A DNA stretch of 64,000 nt from Hydractinia symbiolongicarpus (lineage: Eukaryota; Cnidaria; Hydrozoa; Anthoathecata; Hydractiniidae): contig NC_079885.1 in NCBI RefSeq assembly GCF_029227915.1, forward strand, positions 7,748,001 through 7,812,000. Reading direction: 5' to 3'. Below are positions 52,722-64,000 of this stretch, piece by piece. The translations under genes were made by a program, and so were the position numbers. Position 1 is the first letter of the stretch; the number at the start of each line of letters is the position of its first letter. The notes under the pieces were generated by a model. That model was not told where the DNA came from. It did not search any database and was given only the letters and a program-made list of their open reading frames with translations.

Positions 52722-54281
52722 ATGGCAACCGCTCAGACAACGTCAAGGAAGAAAACTGTTCTGACGATCAAAGAAAAATATCTTGCTTTGAAAGAGCTTG
52801 AAAAAGAAGGAACAACTAAAAAGTCTATTGCTAAAAAGTATGGTGTCCCACCTAACACACTTTCATACTGGGTTAAGAATAAAAGTGACATTTTTACCAA
52901 GTATGAATCAGGCCAGTATGGAGTTAAAAGACAAAAGCTTTCTTCCGGAAAATACGATAACATTGATAAAGCAGTTTACAAGTGGTTCGTTAACGCTCGT
53001 GAAAGAACTGTGCCGATTAGTGGTCAAATTATTCGAGAAAAAGCATTGGATTTTGCAAAGCAATTCAACGAACCTGATTTTAAAGCTTCAGAAGGCTGGC
53101 TAGACAGATGGAAGTACAGACAAAACATCATTTACAGAATTATTTCTGGAGAGGAAAAGTCTTGTACACCAGGGATGACAGCAAGCTGGGAAGAAACACA
53201 CCTGCCAACCATTTTGTCACGCTATGATTTACAAGACATTTTCAATGCTGATGAATTCGGCTTGTTCTACCAGATGCTTCCAACAAATACCTATCATGCC
53301 AAAGGTGAAAGATGTGCTGGTGGAAAGTTCAGCAAAGTTCGTTTAACAGGACTTGCCGCAGGAAATGCCTTAGGTGAAAAGTTGCCCATGTTCGTTATCG
53401 GAAAATCGGTTACACCGCGCTGTTTCAAAGGAGTCAGAAGTCTTCCCTGTCAGTACAAAGCTCAAAAGAAGGCCTGGATGGATTCTGAAATCTTTACCGA
53501 TTATGTGAAAAAACTCGATGTTAAATTTGAAACTGCGGGTCGAAAGATTGTCTTGATAATTGACAATTGCCCAGCTCATCCAGAAGTCACTGGTCTTAAA
53601 GCAGTAGAATTAGTTTTTCTACCACCAAATACAACGTCTAAGACCCAGCCCATGGATCAAGGTGTAATCCGAGCATTGAAGGCATATTACCGGTCAAATC
53701 TTGTGAAACGTCAAATAAAGTTCATTGACGGCGGTAAAGAGGTCCCTAAAATTAACATTCTTGAAGGGATGCAAATCTTGGTCAAATCATTAAAAACCGT
53801 TAAAAACTGCTTTAAGAAGGCAGGCATCTCAAAAGAAGCACAGATCACGAGTCTCAATGATGCTGATGACCCATTTAAATCTCTTTCTGACAGCATAAGC
53901 GAGTTGAAAAAAAGAGAAGTTGACGGCGACATCTTTAACGCAGATGATTTTGTGGATATTGATTTTGAGGTATGCACGAGTAAATCAATTGAATTGACTG
54001 ATGAGGAAATCGTGGAAATCGTACTTAATGAGGACAAAGATCAAAACGCGCCGAATCTCGAAGATGACGATGATGATGAAATTGAGGCACATGACATCCC
54101 CCCGAAGAAGCCAAAGCAGTCAGAGTTGGAAGAGGCCTTAGAATTGTTGGAAAGATGGTCTTTGTTTGACGAGAATGGTCTTGAAATCAGAAAGCAGTTA
54201 AATATGATAACACGTACATGTCAAAAACACTACATCGATAGTAAAAAACAATGTAGCATTAAAGATTTTTTTAAGAGTTGA
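52722..54281 (+). CDS. Tigger/pogo transposase (CENP-B-like DNA-binding region plus DDD domain), intact
   Basis: A 519-residue frame starts MATAQTTSRKK at 52722; the ATG lies about 45 bases after a TATA-like sequence. Residues 12-55 hold the first helix-turn-helix (TVLTIKEKYLALKELE; SIAKKYGVPPNTLSYWV). Residues 80-130 hold the second CENP-B-type helix set, with VPISGQIIREKA and SEGWLDRWK. The catalytic domain has NADEFGLF (Asp177), LIIDNCPAH (Asp281) and TQPMDQGVI (Asp312), giving DDD with 31-residue spacing as in pogo/Tigger. An acidic tail (EDDDDDEIE) and a terminal CSIKDFFKS close it. The length is normal for the family, and no stop or frameshift is present. The enzyme should bind the TIRs and cut and paste at TA sites. 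Confidence 0.92.
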   Translation: MATAQTTSRKKTVLTIKEKYLALKELEKEGTTKKSIAKKYGVPPNTLSYWVKNKSDIFTKYESGQYGVKRQKLSSGKYDNIDKAVYKWFVNARERTVPISGQIIREKALDFAKQFNEPDFKASEGWLDRWKYRQNIIYRIISGEEKSCTPGMTASWEETHLPTILSRYDLQDIFNADEFGLFYQMLPTNTYHAKGERCAGGKFSKVRLTGLAAGNALGEKLPMFVIGKSVTPRCFKGVRSLPCQYKAQKKAWMDSEIFTDYVKKLDVKFETAGRKIVLIIDNCPAHPEVTGLKAVELVFLPPNTTSKTQPMDQGVIRALKAYYRSNLVKRQIKFIDGGKEVPKINILEGMQILVKSLKTVKNCFKKAGISKEAQITSLNDADDPFKSLSDSISELKKREVDGDIFNADDFVDIDFEVCTSKSIELTDEEIVEIVLNEDKDQNAPNLEDDDDDEIEAHDIPPKKPKQSELEEALELLERWSLFDENGLEIRKQLNMITRTCQKHYIDSKKQCSIKDFFKS

Positions 54282-54560
54282 ACTCCTTGTATTTACTAAA
54301 TACATTTTCTTTATAACTTTCATATTTTAAAACCTGTTAACAATTTGTTCAAATTTATTCTTTCTTCAAAAAGTAAAAATTCTTTGTGTTTACACGCTCA
54401 ACTGAACCACAATGCCTCAATTACTTAAGAAAAGTCCATCCCATTAAGGTTAAGTTGAAAATCTGGCGGGAAAACGAATTTTTCAGTTATTCGAACTCCC
54501 GGTTATTCGAAGTAAATTCTTATCCCCCTTGAGGCTTCGAATAACCGGGAGTCTACTGTA

Positions 54561-55927
54561 TTGTTATCTTTCTACGCATAATGTCTCCAGTTAAATTAAG
54601 TGTTTCATTGTAAAAGTTTTTACTGGCCGGTTTATGCCATAGCCAAAAATATATGTACTTGTTAAAAAGAAAATATAACTATGCATGGTGACATGCCTGT
54701 TGCCACATAAATGCAATGCGCGTACAACAATATTTCGCCGCACTGTGCATCACATAGAACAATATTTTTTCCGGAATTTATCACATCCAACGCGAACTGT
54801 GTGTCAGATGCGATTTCGCTGTGAATTCGATGGCAATAATTTCTGTTTTCGTTTCGGCATAGTTATTAACATAAATATCTGAAACTCTAGCTAAAAGGAT
54901 AAAAAAAGAAAGAAAATATGAAACTGAAAAAAAAATGAAAATATTCCATTATTCTAAGCTCGGCGTTGTAGCAGGTGCTTTATTCAACTTCTAATTTTTA
55001 AAGAAGTAATTATTAAGAAACTTAAAACGTGATTGGTTTAAAGAAAACACTCTTTATTACGTCTGATTGGTTTACGTGAATATAATGTAATGTTTAAATC
55101 TCTTAAACAAGGCTGCGAACCCATGGTCGCTCTCAAAAGAGTGATGTGTTGTAAACAAGAATTTTCTACACGTTTTAGGAAATGTTATTTTGGTGAATGA
55201 ACTTTATATATATTTATCTTTGTAAAATAGTAAACAAAGAAACAACAATATCAACAGCTCGATAAGGTGTTATTAATTTGAAATGGCTAGACTTTCATTT
55301 AGAGATCTGAATTAAGGGGAAGCGGGACAACACATCACTATGTGGATGAGTTATTTTTATTCCGCACATCCGCATTCATTTATTCTGACATTTCATCAGA
55401 AAGTTAGACTGTATTTTGTGTAACATGTATATTTTTTATGACGACGAATAGTTGTTGAGTCCTCGTAAAAGGGTTTGATTTAAATTAGGAAGACGAATTA
55501 AACGGGCAACAATAGATAGATCTAATGGAAACAAATAAATATTTACATCAAACATTTCTGTATAAAAGAATATATTTTCCTTTGACTTTTCGTCACATTT
55601 GCTTCGTAAGTGAAGATAGAAGCGAATGTCGTTCATGTACTGTTGCAGGAACTAAATATAATATCATAGGTTAAATTTTCAATAAATTATTGCTGTTTTC
55701 ACCTAAATTATTAACATGAGGTTAGTCAGCATTAGCGACAGTGTGTCTCCATTGATATTTTTTTATTATGCGATTTCATTTTTCTGATTTATTTTATTCA
55801 TACGGTTTCAAAATGTCCTAGCAACATCCATAGAAATCACATATTTGTTTTGCTAGGTTTAAACGTAGTTACGATACTAACAAATCAGCTTAGTTTGTAA
55901 GCGGTAAACTTTTAAAAACAAACAAAC
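54561..55927. other. Gap: intergenic, upstream of the host gene
   Basis: No coding motif seen. It should include the promoter of the gene at 55928, but I see no clear TATA box within 60 bases of the ATG. Confidence 0.4.
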
Positions 55928-58900
55928 ATGCGATTGCTTCTAATTTGGTATCTGTTGTTTGTAAAATGTAAAGTTGACGGACACGCTAATACTAGTGTAG
56001 TTAAACTTACAAATAATGTTACCATAAGTACAAGATGGGCTAGCTTTAAAAAGCATGCAAATTTTATGTCAGATGATTTGATTTGGAAAGGAGTGGTCCA
56101 GAGAGCACTGGAATGCGCATCAAAATGTCTTGAAAGATTGATATGTACCGGTTTTCACATTTTGAATAAGGTACAATCTAACTTAAACTGCGGTCTTGTG
56201 AATGGAACTTTAATAACAAAACACTATTATGTGCGAAGCGATAGATGGTACGACTTTTATGAAATGAAGGTAAGTGCAAGACCAATGACTTTAAGCCCAT
56301 TACATCGTCTTTATAAAAGTTTTCAGTGTAAAATGAAGTATTTGTGTTTGAATGAATTCAGTCGCCATTTTTTCTTATCCCTGTGCTGTGGCTAAGACCA
56401 TTTATGATTGAAAGACAGTTATATGTCCAGAAATGACAGCATTTTTCCTGTTTAAGTAAAAGTATTTCCGGTGAGATTGTACCCAGTGTTTTCCAACACT
56501 ACGTGCCTTGTATTTTCTAAAGTTATCTACTGCGAATGCTATACCTATTCGAACTTTTTGTAGTGCTTTGTAGCCATTTTAAATATTTCCTACTGAAAAT
56601 AACACCTTTACCATAAGAGCTTTAAAGATACAATTTTCAACTTAGAACATGTGTACATTAAATCCGTTCATATGTGAACATGGAAGCGTGTGTATTCCAA
56701 ACTTTGAAAACAACACTTATCATTGCGAATGGTGCTTCCCACCTTACTATGGTAAACATTGCAACTTGACAGGTATGTGCTACAGAAACATTTCTACGTA
56801 CTGAAGTTAACACAATTTACCAGACTGGCTAACATTACAAGATACCGTCTTATCTATACACCCCAATTTTTTATCATCTGTTTATTCATATACGAGCTGT
56901 TTCGGTGTGCAACATTCTGTTTATAGCAATTGGGAATAATTTTAAACAGGATGAGCTAACACCTTGACCCATTTGTTGGTAAAGAATTTAATGCACACGT
57001 ATGCAATTCCTTTTGTTATATGAAAATAAATTAACAAGTTCTTCAGCGGCTGCGGATAATCCACAATAGCACGTTCTATCCAAGAAAAGTATTGAATTTT
57101 GCAAAATAATTTCAGTCGTCAATTTTTATTCTTAAAAATGCTTGTAAAAATGTCTGAATATTGTTGTGAAAGAAAAATTCTGAATACCGCCCCCTTCCCC
57201 TGTCGGTTTTTTTTATAAATCCTTAACGCTATGCTGCATGGCTATGATACTTACTGAAATTCAATATTCATCTATAAGACACCTGCATGCCAAATTTTTA
57301 GGTCCCATGTCTTTCAGAGGCCTTGTTATTGGCCATCACTCGAAACTACCCCTAAAAGAAACCCTTATAATGGGGAAAATATAATAACTCTTGTTAGGAT
57401 TATCCTTAGCACTTGAAACTTACAACACAACTCTGTTTCATCAAGAATCATTTTCCATGTTTTGGATACGTGATTAATCCGATTTCCCGATTTTTTCTGG
57501 GTTTTACCCGAAAATCGGAAAAAAACGGATTTTCGAGCAATTTTTGGCAACTTTTCATGCGATCTATGTAAAAACAGGAAAATATGTTAAATAACTTTAT
57601 TAAATTCTAATAACAGAATGTAAAAATTCGCTCTATAACTAAAGTAATTGAATTTTAAGCAGATGGTGGCATTTTAAACAAATTTCAAGCTTTTGATGAC
57701 GTCACAGAAAATGTGCTGACGCAAGCAAAAATTTATTGCCGCCATTTTTTTCTTTTGTGACGTACTATAAGTGTGCCAAGTATGATTCAATTTGAACAAG
57801 CCTATGAAAAGTTATTGATGGGGGGGGGGCGCCCAGGTCATAATATGTTCGAAGAACTCTAGACCGAACAGGGCTAAGAGAATGGCTGAACTAAGAAAGA
57901 AGGAATATTTTAAAAACAAGGAATGAGAATTCCGGTTTAACACGAACTGAATTAACCGTAGATTGATTTAGTCTATTAAACCTGGGAATAAATCCGGATT
58001 TACCCAACTGAATTAAAGTAGTAAACGTTCAGTCATGGTTGTCATTTTTTCAGCCTATTTCAAAAAAACAAAAAAAACATACATTCACATCCTACATATA
58101 AAGCATGCTGATTGTCTTGATATAAACGGGTTTTATAGACAAATTAATGTCTGTAAAACCATTTTTTGCTTAGCCCCTTTACAGTCACACGTTACATTTA
58201 GCAAACATTATGAAAGAGGGCGATAAGTTTTTTTAAAGGAAATTATGAATTCGCACCAAATAGTAAAACATAGGTAATTTTTAAGCCGATAACACAAGAG
58301 GGGCATAACAACTACTTTAAATGGAAGAATTTTAACTGATCTTTATCTTGCATCGATTATCGAAAGTTTGTTCAACAGAATTTTTAAGACATTCAGGTTT
58401 TCTAAGCCATGTTTTATCTTCCAATTGCCAAATTTTTCTCGAAACCCAGAAATATACTTCCAGTGATGCTTTAAACGTATATATTTTTATCCTAAAAATA
58501 TAATGGAATTAAAACATCTGTGGGAACGACTTTCTTCTGTTTTTCTGTCAGAACACAAGAAAAATGTTTTTTTTGCAATATGGTTTGAACGGGAATAAAT
58601 TACATTCTTTGTTCTACATTCTTTTGAAACATACACATATAAAATAAAAAATGATGCTGAGTAAGCAAATCTAAAACTTACCTCTTACAACTTTTTGATC
58701 TCTTTTCGAGATAGAGAATCAATACTAACAGAAATATTTTATGAAATATGTTTAAGATAGCTCTAGTTAGAATATCTAAAATGCGACATTTGTTATTTCA
58801 ATATTGATTGGTGCCACAAAGTCAAATTCACTTAACAAGTCAGCATCGATAACTATAGAACAAAACAAAAAAATTATTTACTTTTATGTAGCTTTAACCG

Positions 58901-60711
58901 TGCCACCAAATATAATCGTTAACCTATCCTACGATGAAAAAAAAATAGAAAATGGTAGCATGGCCGAGTTTAATACACGAAATTAATACGACATGAACCA
59001 GAATTTAAACTAGATAAAAATGAGTTTAATTTTAAATAACACTTAAAATAGACATACTAGGTAGGTTACTTATAAACCTGTTGGTGTCAGAAAAAAAGAC
59101 ACCTACTTACTTAGTCAGGATTTTCACGAAGTGTATTGGACTGGACATGCGCAGATTTATTTGTTTTCATTTTGCTTCAAAAAAATCGCTTCGCCAATAA
59201 CTAGAAACAGCCTACTTTTTAGCAGCAAAATATTGCGCTGTAAACTTTTAACCAATCACAACGCAATATTTAGTGCTTATTCTTAAAAAAATTCATTATT
59301 GCATTCAATTCAAAATAACTGCTTACATCCAGTATGTTAAATTCGCCACATGTTTTTCGTTTCACGTGAAAATCAAAAGCTATTTCGCAGCTTATTCGCC
59401 GCCGAATTCGCCATTTGCAATTCGCTTCGTTAATATCCCCCCTTAACTCTACCCCCTTTTACCCACTTAACCTCTCCCTGTTGCTTTTATTGATGCTAAA
59501 CAACTCTTAGCACACGTAAATCGTGCACGTGTTTGACCTAGACAACCACAGAGTTTCAGAAAAACATATTAAGATGTACAGCACATTGCTCTATACTAAA
59601 CTTTATTTATAGATCAATATGTGGGTAATGAAACAATACCATCAGGTGGGCTTCATTAAATTAGAATTAACGTTGTATTAACTCTTTTATTTATACTCGT
59701 TGCCTGTTTTTCACGTAGGTCGATTTTCGATCTTTAGCACGAAATAGTGATGCTCAGAACATGTGCGACAAGAAAAAATCTGATGCTCGAGGAATGTACG
59801 GCAAATAAACCTTTAAGATTTCTCACGGGATAACAGCTAGGCTATTTTATTAATAGCCGTATTTAGTGGGTCTTTCAGCGAGACAAAAAAAGTAGTGCAA
59901 CGGACACACAAAGTGGCCATATTTTTGTCGACTTTGCTGCGACAGGAAAACTAAAAATCAAGGGACATGTTTTGGTTGTTTCTCTATGTTTCAGATATAT
60001 TGCAAGGAAAAAACGCTTCCTGTATGGCTTTGTATAAACATTTTGGGTTTAACTCTTATGTTGCATATTACAATATACATCCTTGGCACGATATGAGGAA
60101 GGTCAAAGTCGCATGCAGGAAAGGTACGCCGCATTTTTATAACAATACGTTTGAGAAGTTGCTTTCTGTTTTGCTATTTATTTTATTACATGTCTCATTT
60201 TTCCTTAGATGGTTCTACAAGAATTCTAAATATTAAATCGCCACTAAATGGTTCGATACATCACCATACCATTACTGAATTAAAAGACTTGGTTCCTGAA
60301 AACTTCAGAGTTACCACATCAGTGTTGAATATGCTTTACAAGCTGTTTCGTTTTAAAAGAATTCAATTTCGGTGCAAAAGAAATAATTTTGAGGAAAGAG
60401 TGACAACGACTAACTATGTGATGCATCATAAAACAGTTTCAATGTTAAAATACATGATTGGTGAAACAGATGAATTGCCAACGGCGTGTGGTACTGTTAA
60501 CTTCAGAATTGGTAACAGTACATGTGGGGATGTTGTCAATAAAACAATGTCGGCTAATACAGTACCATATGAATCTCGAAATTTCCGAGAAGTGTTCAAA
60601 TTTGGTCCAAATGGTAAATATACATACAGCGCTGGTGATGGAATATTTGGATGTTTTGACGAGGCTGGAGAATATGTGGCAAATGATATGTATTCAATTT
60701 GGGTCATGTGA
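55928..60711 (+). CDS. Host gene: secreted PAN/apple - EGF protein with a cysteine-rich C-terminal module (five predicted exons)
   Basis: Predicted exons are 55928-56269, 56646-56772, 58892-58954, 59995-60123 and 60209-60711. They sum to 1164 bases, 387 residues plus stop. Every junction has GT...AG and the phases match (0, then 1, 1, 1). The protein starts with signal peptide MRLLLIWYLLFVKCKVDG. Exon 1 then carries a PAN/apple-like domain (CASKCLERLICTGF, then NCGL). Exon 2 is an EGF module with six Cys (CTLNPFIC, C, C, CEWC, C). Exons 4-5 hold KNASCMALYKHFGF, a CRK motif and a C-terminal region with ACGTVNFRIG and FGPNGKY, GIFGCFDE. I associate such a tail with cnidarian secreted proteins. 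Exon 3 (63 bases) is the least certain. The function is unknown; adhesion or matrix is a guess. Confidence 0.7.
56773..59994. other. Long intronic stretch of the host gene
   Basis: Apart from the small predicted exon at 58892-58954 no coding exon is evident. It includes a G10 run at 57822-57831 next to GCGCC, and a GT-donor candidate pair around 58955. Confidence 0.4.
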
Positions 60712-62296
60712 ACGCCTGTTTGCTTTTTAGTTCGATGGAATGATCAAGAAAACATTTATTGATCGGAAAAACTGCGAACTTTTAAATGGCGTAAAGTCAT
60801 CAGATTCAATTTAAAGAATTACGTGAGCTGCAATAAAGATAATGGTAATTGGACACCGGAACAATACTGCACTAATATCAGCCTTCGACATTCCTCGAAT
60901 TTCTATATTGTCAAATTATCCACACTTGATATGTTGCCAAAGCCAAAGTGAACAGCCAAAAAATCATTTTTATCTCTATATTCCTTGTCAAAACTGATAA
61001 ATACAACGCCCGCACAAAGCTAGTTCATGACAGCATGCAAAATTAGTGAAGCTTTGAAGTTCAAATTCTTAAGAAGCAATCACAAGAATTTTAAAAATAT
61101 ATACAATTTCTAGACAACTTTTCAAGCTCTTTCATATGAAATTAACTTGATTTTTCGCGGGAGGTAAGCTTTAAAAGTACTGGAGAGCAAAACCAGCAAA
61201 AACTTTTTTGTAATAAAGAGGACCACGGAACTAATCTTCTTACACAGATACAATGTTTGGACTAGTTGCATGCTTTGAATATTGCTTATTTGTCAAAAAT
61301 TGTTGTAAATTTAACTGCACGTTTAAAATTTACGCACGTTAACGATGTAATACTTAAGGTGTTGCGGATATATTATGTTTATAGAGACTACAGTTTCCAT
61401 TAAGACGTTCTAGTCTGCATCTCTAAGCGTTAGTATCTGTGCATGCGCATTAGAATTTTTTTCTGGTCGCGACGCCTGTACTTTGGGAGCTTAAGACGAG
61501 TCAACTTTTAAGCGTTTATAGACGGCCAACTTTTTTAACAACCAATGAAAATCCAGAAAACGCTGCCATCTTTAGAGGAATAGAAATTGAGTATATTTTA
61601 GACCTGCGGACGTGAACGCTTCAATGGAAGGCAGCTTAACTCCAGCGAACACAAATTATTAATATTTAATTTTTCTTTATTTAAGATCGAAATACATACA
61701 TAAAATAGAAATTTGTAACCGATTCTTTACTGATGTTTTCGTCCCAGCGGGAGCAGCCAGCTGATATTTTTTGCAATATTTGATATGTTACATTGTTAAC
61801 TTTTTACCATATTGATTCAAAAAAGCACGGTAGCGAGAATGGTTTATACAAGGAAGAATATGGAAATCTCTTTACAGCATCGGGTGATATTATGTGCTAC
61901 TCAAGAAGAAAGCTCTTAATTACGCTGAAAATGTGAGAATTCTTTGACCGATATTTTGAGGTCAACTGAAAGGTCAACTGAAGCGTCTTACTTTTATAGT
62001 TTTTATAGCTGTTGCTAAATATCGCACTTCTTGGCAAACCTGGATCACATGGAAAATACAATACAGAATTACTGATCTTTTCTTTATTTCTGTATGTTTA
62101 ATGTTCTTTTTTGTAAAGGAACAGGATACCTTATGGGTCCCATTTGCGCTGGCTCTAATTCTGTCACCTAAGAAATTTGGTGTAACACTACTTAAGGCCG
62201 CGTTTTTTGCCGCTCAAGAAGTACGGGAAAAGAATACTGAATTAACGTTCCTAAAATTCAGTTTTTAGTTTTCTTTCATATTTAATGAATTATCAA
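60712..62296. other. Gap: no gene seen
   Basis: AT-rich DNA downstream of the host gene; a TTCGATGG segment just after the stop is non-coding 3' UTR or flank. No motif recognised. Confidence 0.4.
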
Positions 62297-62500
62297 CAGT
62301 AGACGTCCGTTAATTCGAATGCCCCTTAATTCGAAACTTTCCGCTATTTGGAACAATTTCAAAGTCTCTTAAGTTTGGTTTAATAAAGTCTTATATTTTG
62401 AGCTGCTTAATTCGAACTCCGCTAATTCGAACATTTTGCTAATTCGAACAATTTTTTAGTCCCAAGGCTACATTATGCTCGTTAATTCGAACTTTTGTGT
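62297..62500. repeat. Tigger-like left end (TIR and subterminal AATTCGAA repeats)
   Basis: CAGTAGACGTCCGTTAATTC starts near 62299 and resembles the TIR of the Tigger at 51768. At least six TTAATTCGAA or CTAATTCGAA words follow up to 62492. No TA directly precedes it and no transposase follows within the window, so it is a remnant, or an element whose other end lies outside. Confidence 0.5.
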
Positions 62501-63270
62501 ATCGATAAATAAAATCTTATGGGAAAATTAAAAAAAAGTTTTCATTTTTATTCATTTTATTGCATCAATGGTGGCAAAATTTCTTTCAAATTATCAAATA
62601 AATTGGCATTTCCAATAAAATAAAGTTTACATGGAATTTGGAGGACTTGCCCATCGCCAAGCAAACAACGTTAAAAGATTTATAAAAAAAATTGTAGTAA
62701 AGTTGTAATAAAGTTATATTAGCATAAAACCTTTAAAGGTTTATTAAAATTAAATTTAACAAAATACAAAAAAGTACAATCGGTTTTGAGTTTTAAAACA
62801 AAATGAAAATAGCTAACAAATCACAAGAGAAAGAACTTTTCGGAGCTTGAGATTTTATAAAATCTGGAAAACATGAACTGCTTGAACTTACAAATTCATG
62901 AATGTAATGAATAATAGATTATTAGAGCTTTACAGAATAGAATAGCGAACTTTTGACCTTGAACTGAAGAACTTATCGGATAAAGTAAATAATAGTATTT
63001 TGTTGTAGATAAAATAAACGTTTGAGTTTAAAAATGTATGAAACAAAGTAAAAATAACTGGAACTTGACACTCTAGAAAAACATAGAAAAAGAACTGTTT
63101 AAGATTAGAAAATCGATAAAACTATTGAGATATAATAAAACAAAGTATAAGCAAAAATAAATAAATTATCAAAAATAGGAAAATAATACTGTTTTGTGTA
63201 ACAGAGAAATCTAAAATGTAAAAATATTCTAAGCACTAGATAGTCTGGAAACGGAGAAAGACCATGTGAT
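62501..63270. other. Gap: no gene seen
   Basis: Very AT-rich, no motif recognised. Confidence 0.4.
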
Positions 63271-64000
63271 CAAATGTTATCGCATTTCATCGACTTTAAA
63301 TACTGCCTCTTAAGGAGATTGGCCATCAATGAGCTCTGCAGCATATGCAATAGCAAATGGACAACAATTGTAGCTGTCTTGTTGCTTTCGAACGTGAAGA
63401 AACGTAGTCAGTTGTTCACCATTAGCCATACAGCTCTTGTAAAGCGATTGAATCGATTTTCTTGAAGAACGAGTTAACTTTGATCTAAGACTGTCACGTT
63501 TAAACACGCCCATTTGAGCAATAGCTTAGAAACCAATGATTTGATCCATCATGAAGGAGCGGAACATGCTCTTGTGAAACTGCATGGTACGGGTTTTCAG
63601 TTTTCGTTTAGGAATTAAGCACGGATTGATACGAATCTACTGAGCCAATTTTTTTACAGATCAATTTTTTTGCTGTATCCATAATACGGTCATTTAACCA
63701 TCCATCGCTTGACAAGAAAATGCAATGATCTTCTTGCTTCAGAAAATATAAATCGTTACGTAGCCAAAATACCTCTACTATATCATCGAAAGCGGATTGT
63801 TGACTTGATTCTTGAATATTGCTCTGAAGAATTGTTTTCCTTTTCCAAAACGCCCGCTCAATTATGAACCAATTGTGACATCGTTTTTTTTAAAAATTGA
63901 TTTTAGAGTGTAAGGTCCCATCCATTTGTAAGAAAATTTTCCTTCTTTCCTATCTTTACGTTTTTGATTTTGCACGAGAACTTTTGATCCGATAGGCAAT
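63271..64000 (-). pseudogene. Retroviral-type integrase C-terminal domain plus Ulp1-like (C48) protease, broken
   Basis: The minus strand enters at the window edge with LPIGSKVLVQNQKRK and GKFSYKWMGPYTL, the SH3-like end of an integrase of the kind found in gypsy and Ginger elements. About 60 residues later come SSDGWLNDRIMDTAKKL, VSQEHVPLLHDGSNHWFLS (the His region) and, after a frameshift near 63500, QQDSYNCCPFAIAYA, the Gln/Cys motif of Ulp1/SENP-like proteases; the residue after Cys is Cys rather than Gly. A stop near 63605 and the frameshift make it inactive. Integrase-C48 combinations are known in Ginger-type and related elements. The rest lies outside the window. Confidence 0.55.

Larger units (their letters stand above)
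51768..54558. mobile_element. Apparently intact Tigger/pogo element (2791 bp) with two divergent genes
   Basis: The outer 23 bases (51768-51790, starting CAGTAGACTCCCGG) are repeated perfectly inverted at 54536-54558. TA flanks both ends (51766-51767 and 54559-54560). GGTTATTCGAA words recur inside both ends as subterminal repeats. The element holds a full-length transposase on the plus strand and a HIRAN-like gene on the minus strand, diverging from a 216-bp intergenic region. Perfect TIRs and two open frames point to a young, possibly active copy. Confidence 0.9.

Overview
The window is eukaryotic, AT-rich and almost entirely built of transposable elements. It most likely comes from an invertebrate animal. 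A cnidarian is my best guess (inference): the one clear host gene is a spliced, secreted PAN/apple-EGF protein of a kind common in cnidarians, and the element set (GIY-YIG Penelope, ISL2EU, RLE-type LINEs) fits.

Region 1 (1-37 kb) is a nest of retroelements. Its main component, about 12 pieces, is one family of R2-like non-LTR retrotransposon. The best copy (10757-13798, copy A) has an uninterrupted frame running reverse transcriptase, a CCHC knuckle, a restriction-like endonuclease (RLE) and a ubiquitin-specific protease (USP, family C19) with Cys, His and Asn/Asp active-site residues present. Copies B (16437-20085), C (24640-28350) and D (33730-36330) and loose fragments (1497-2100, 15976-16436) are decayed. 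Copies A, B and C place a USP after the RLE, so the protease belongs to the element rather than to one chance fusion. The 3' UTRs, and 5'-truncated pieces that consist only of 3' UTR, contain helices whose two arms change together between copies. They form two UTR classes, here called A and B. Copy A is interrupted by an antisense APE-type LINE (7842-10757). Penelope, Ty3/gypsy, copia, tyrosine-recombinase and possible hAT fragments and a 0.6-kb repeat fill the rest.

Region 2 (38-42.2 kb) is a complete ISL2EU-type DNA transposon. It has 60-bp terminal inverted repeats (TIRs), an AT target duplication, a THAP-DDE transposase gene and a convergent SAP-SWIM-YqaJ nuclease gene, both damaged. Region 3 (42-49 kb) is gene-poor, with minisatellites.

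Region 4 (49.1-54.6 kb) has a decayed zinc-finger RT element, then a 2.8-kb Tigger/pogo element that looks intact. It has perfect TIRs, a TA duplication, a full-length 519-aa DDD transposase and a divergent gene for a HIRAN-like protein. Region 5 (55.9-60.7 kb) is the host gene in five predicted exons whose phases all agree. Region 6 (62.3-64 kb) holds another Tigger-like end and a broken integrase plus Ulp1-like protease.

The most interesting system is the RT-RLE-USP element with its structured 3' UTR. The Tigger carrying a HIRAN-like gene comes second. All family calls are from motif reading only; no searches were run.
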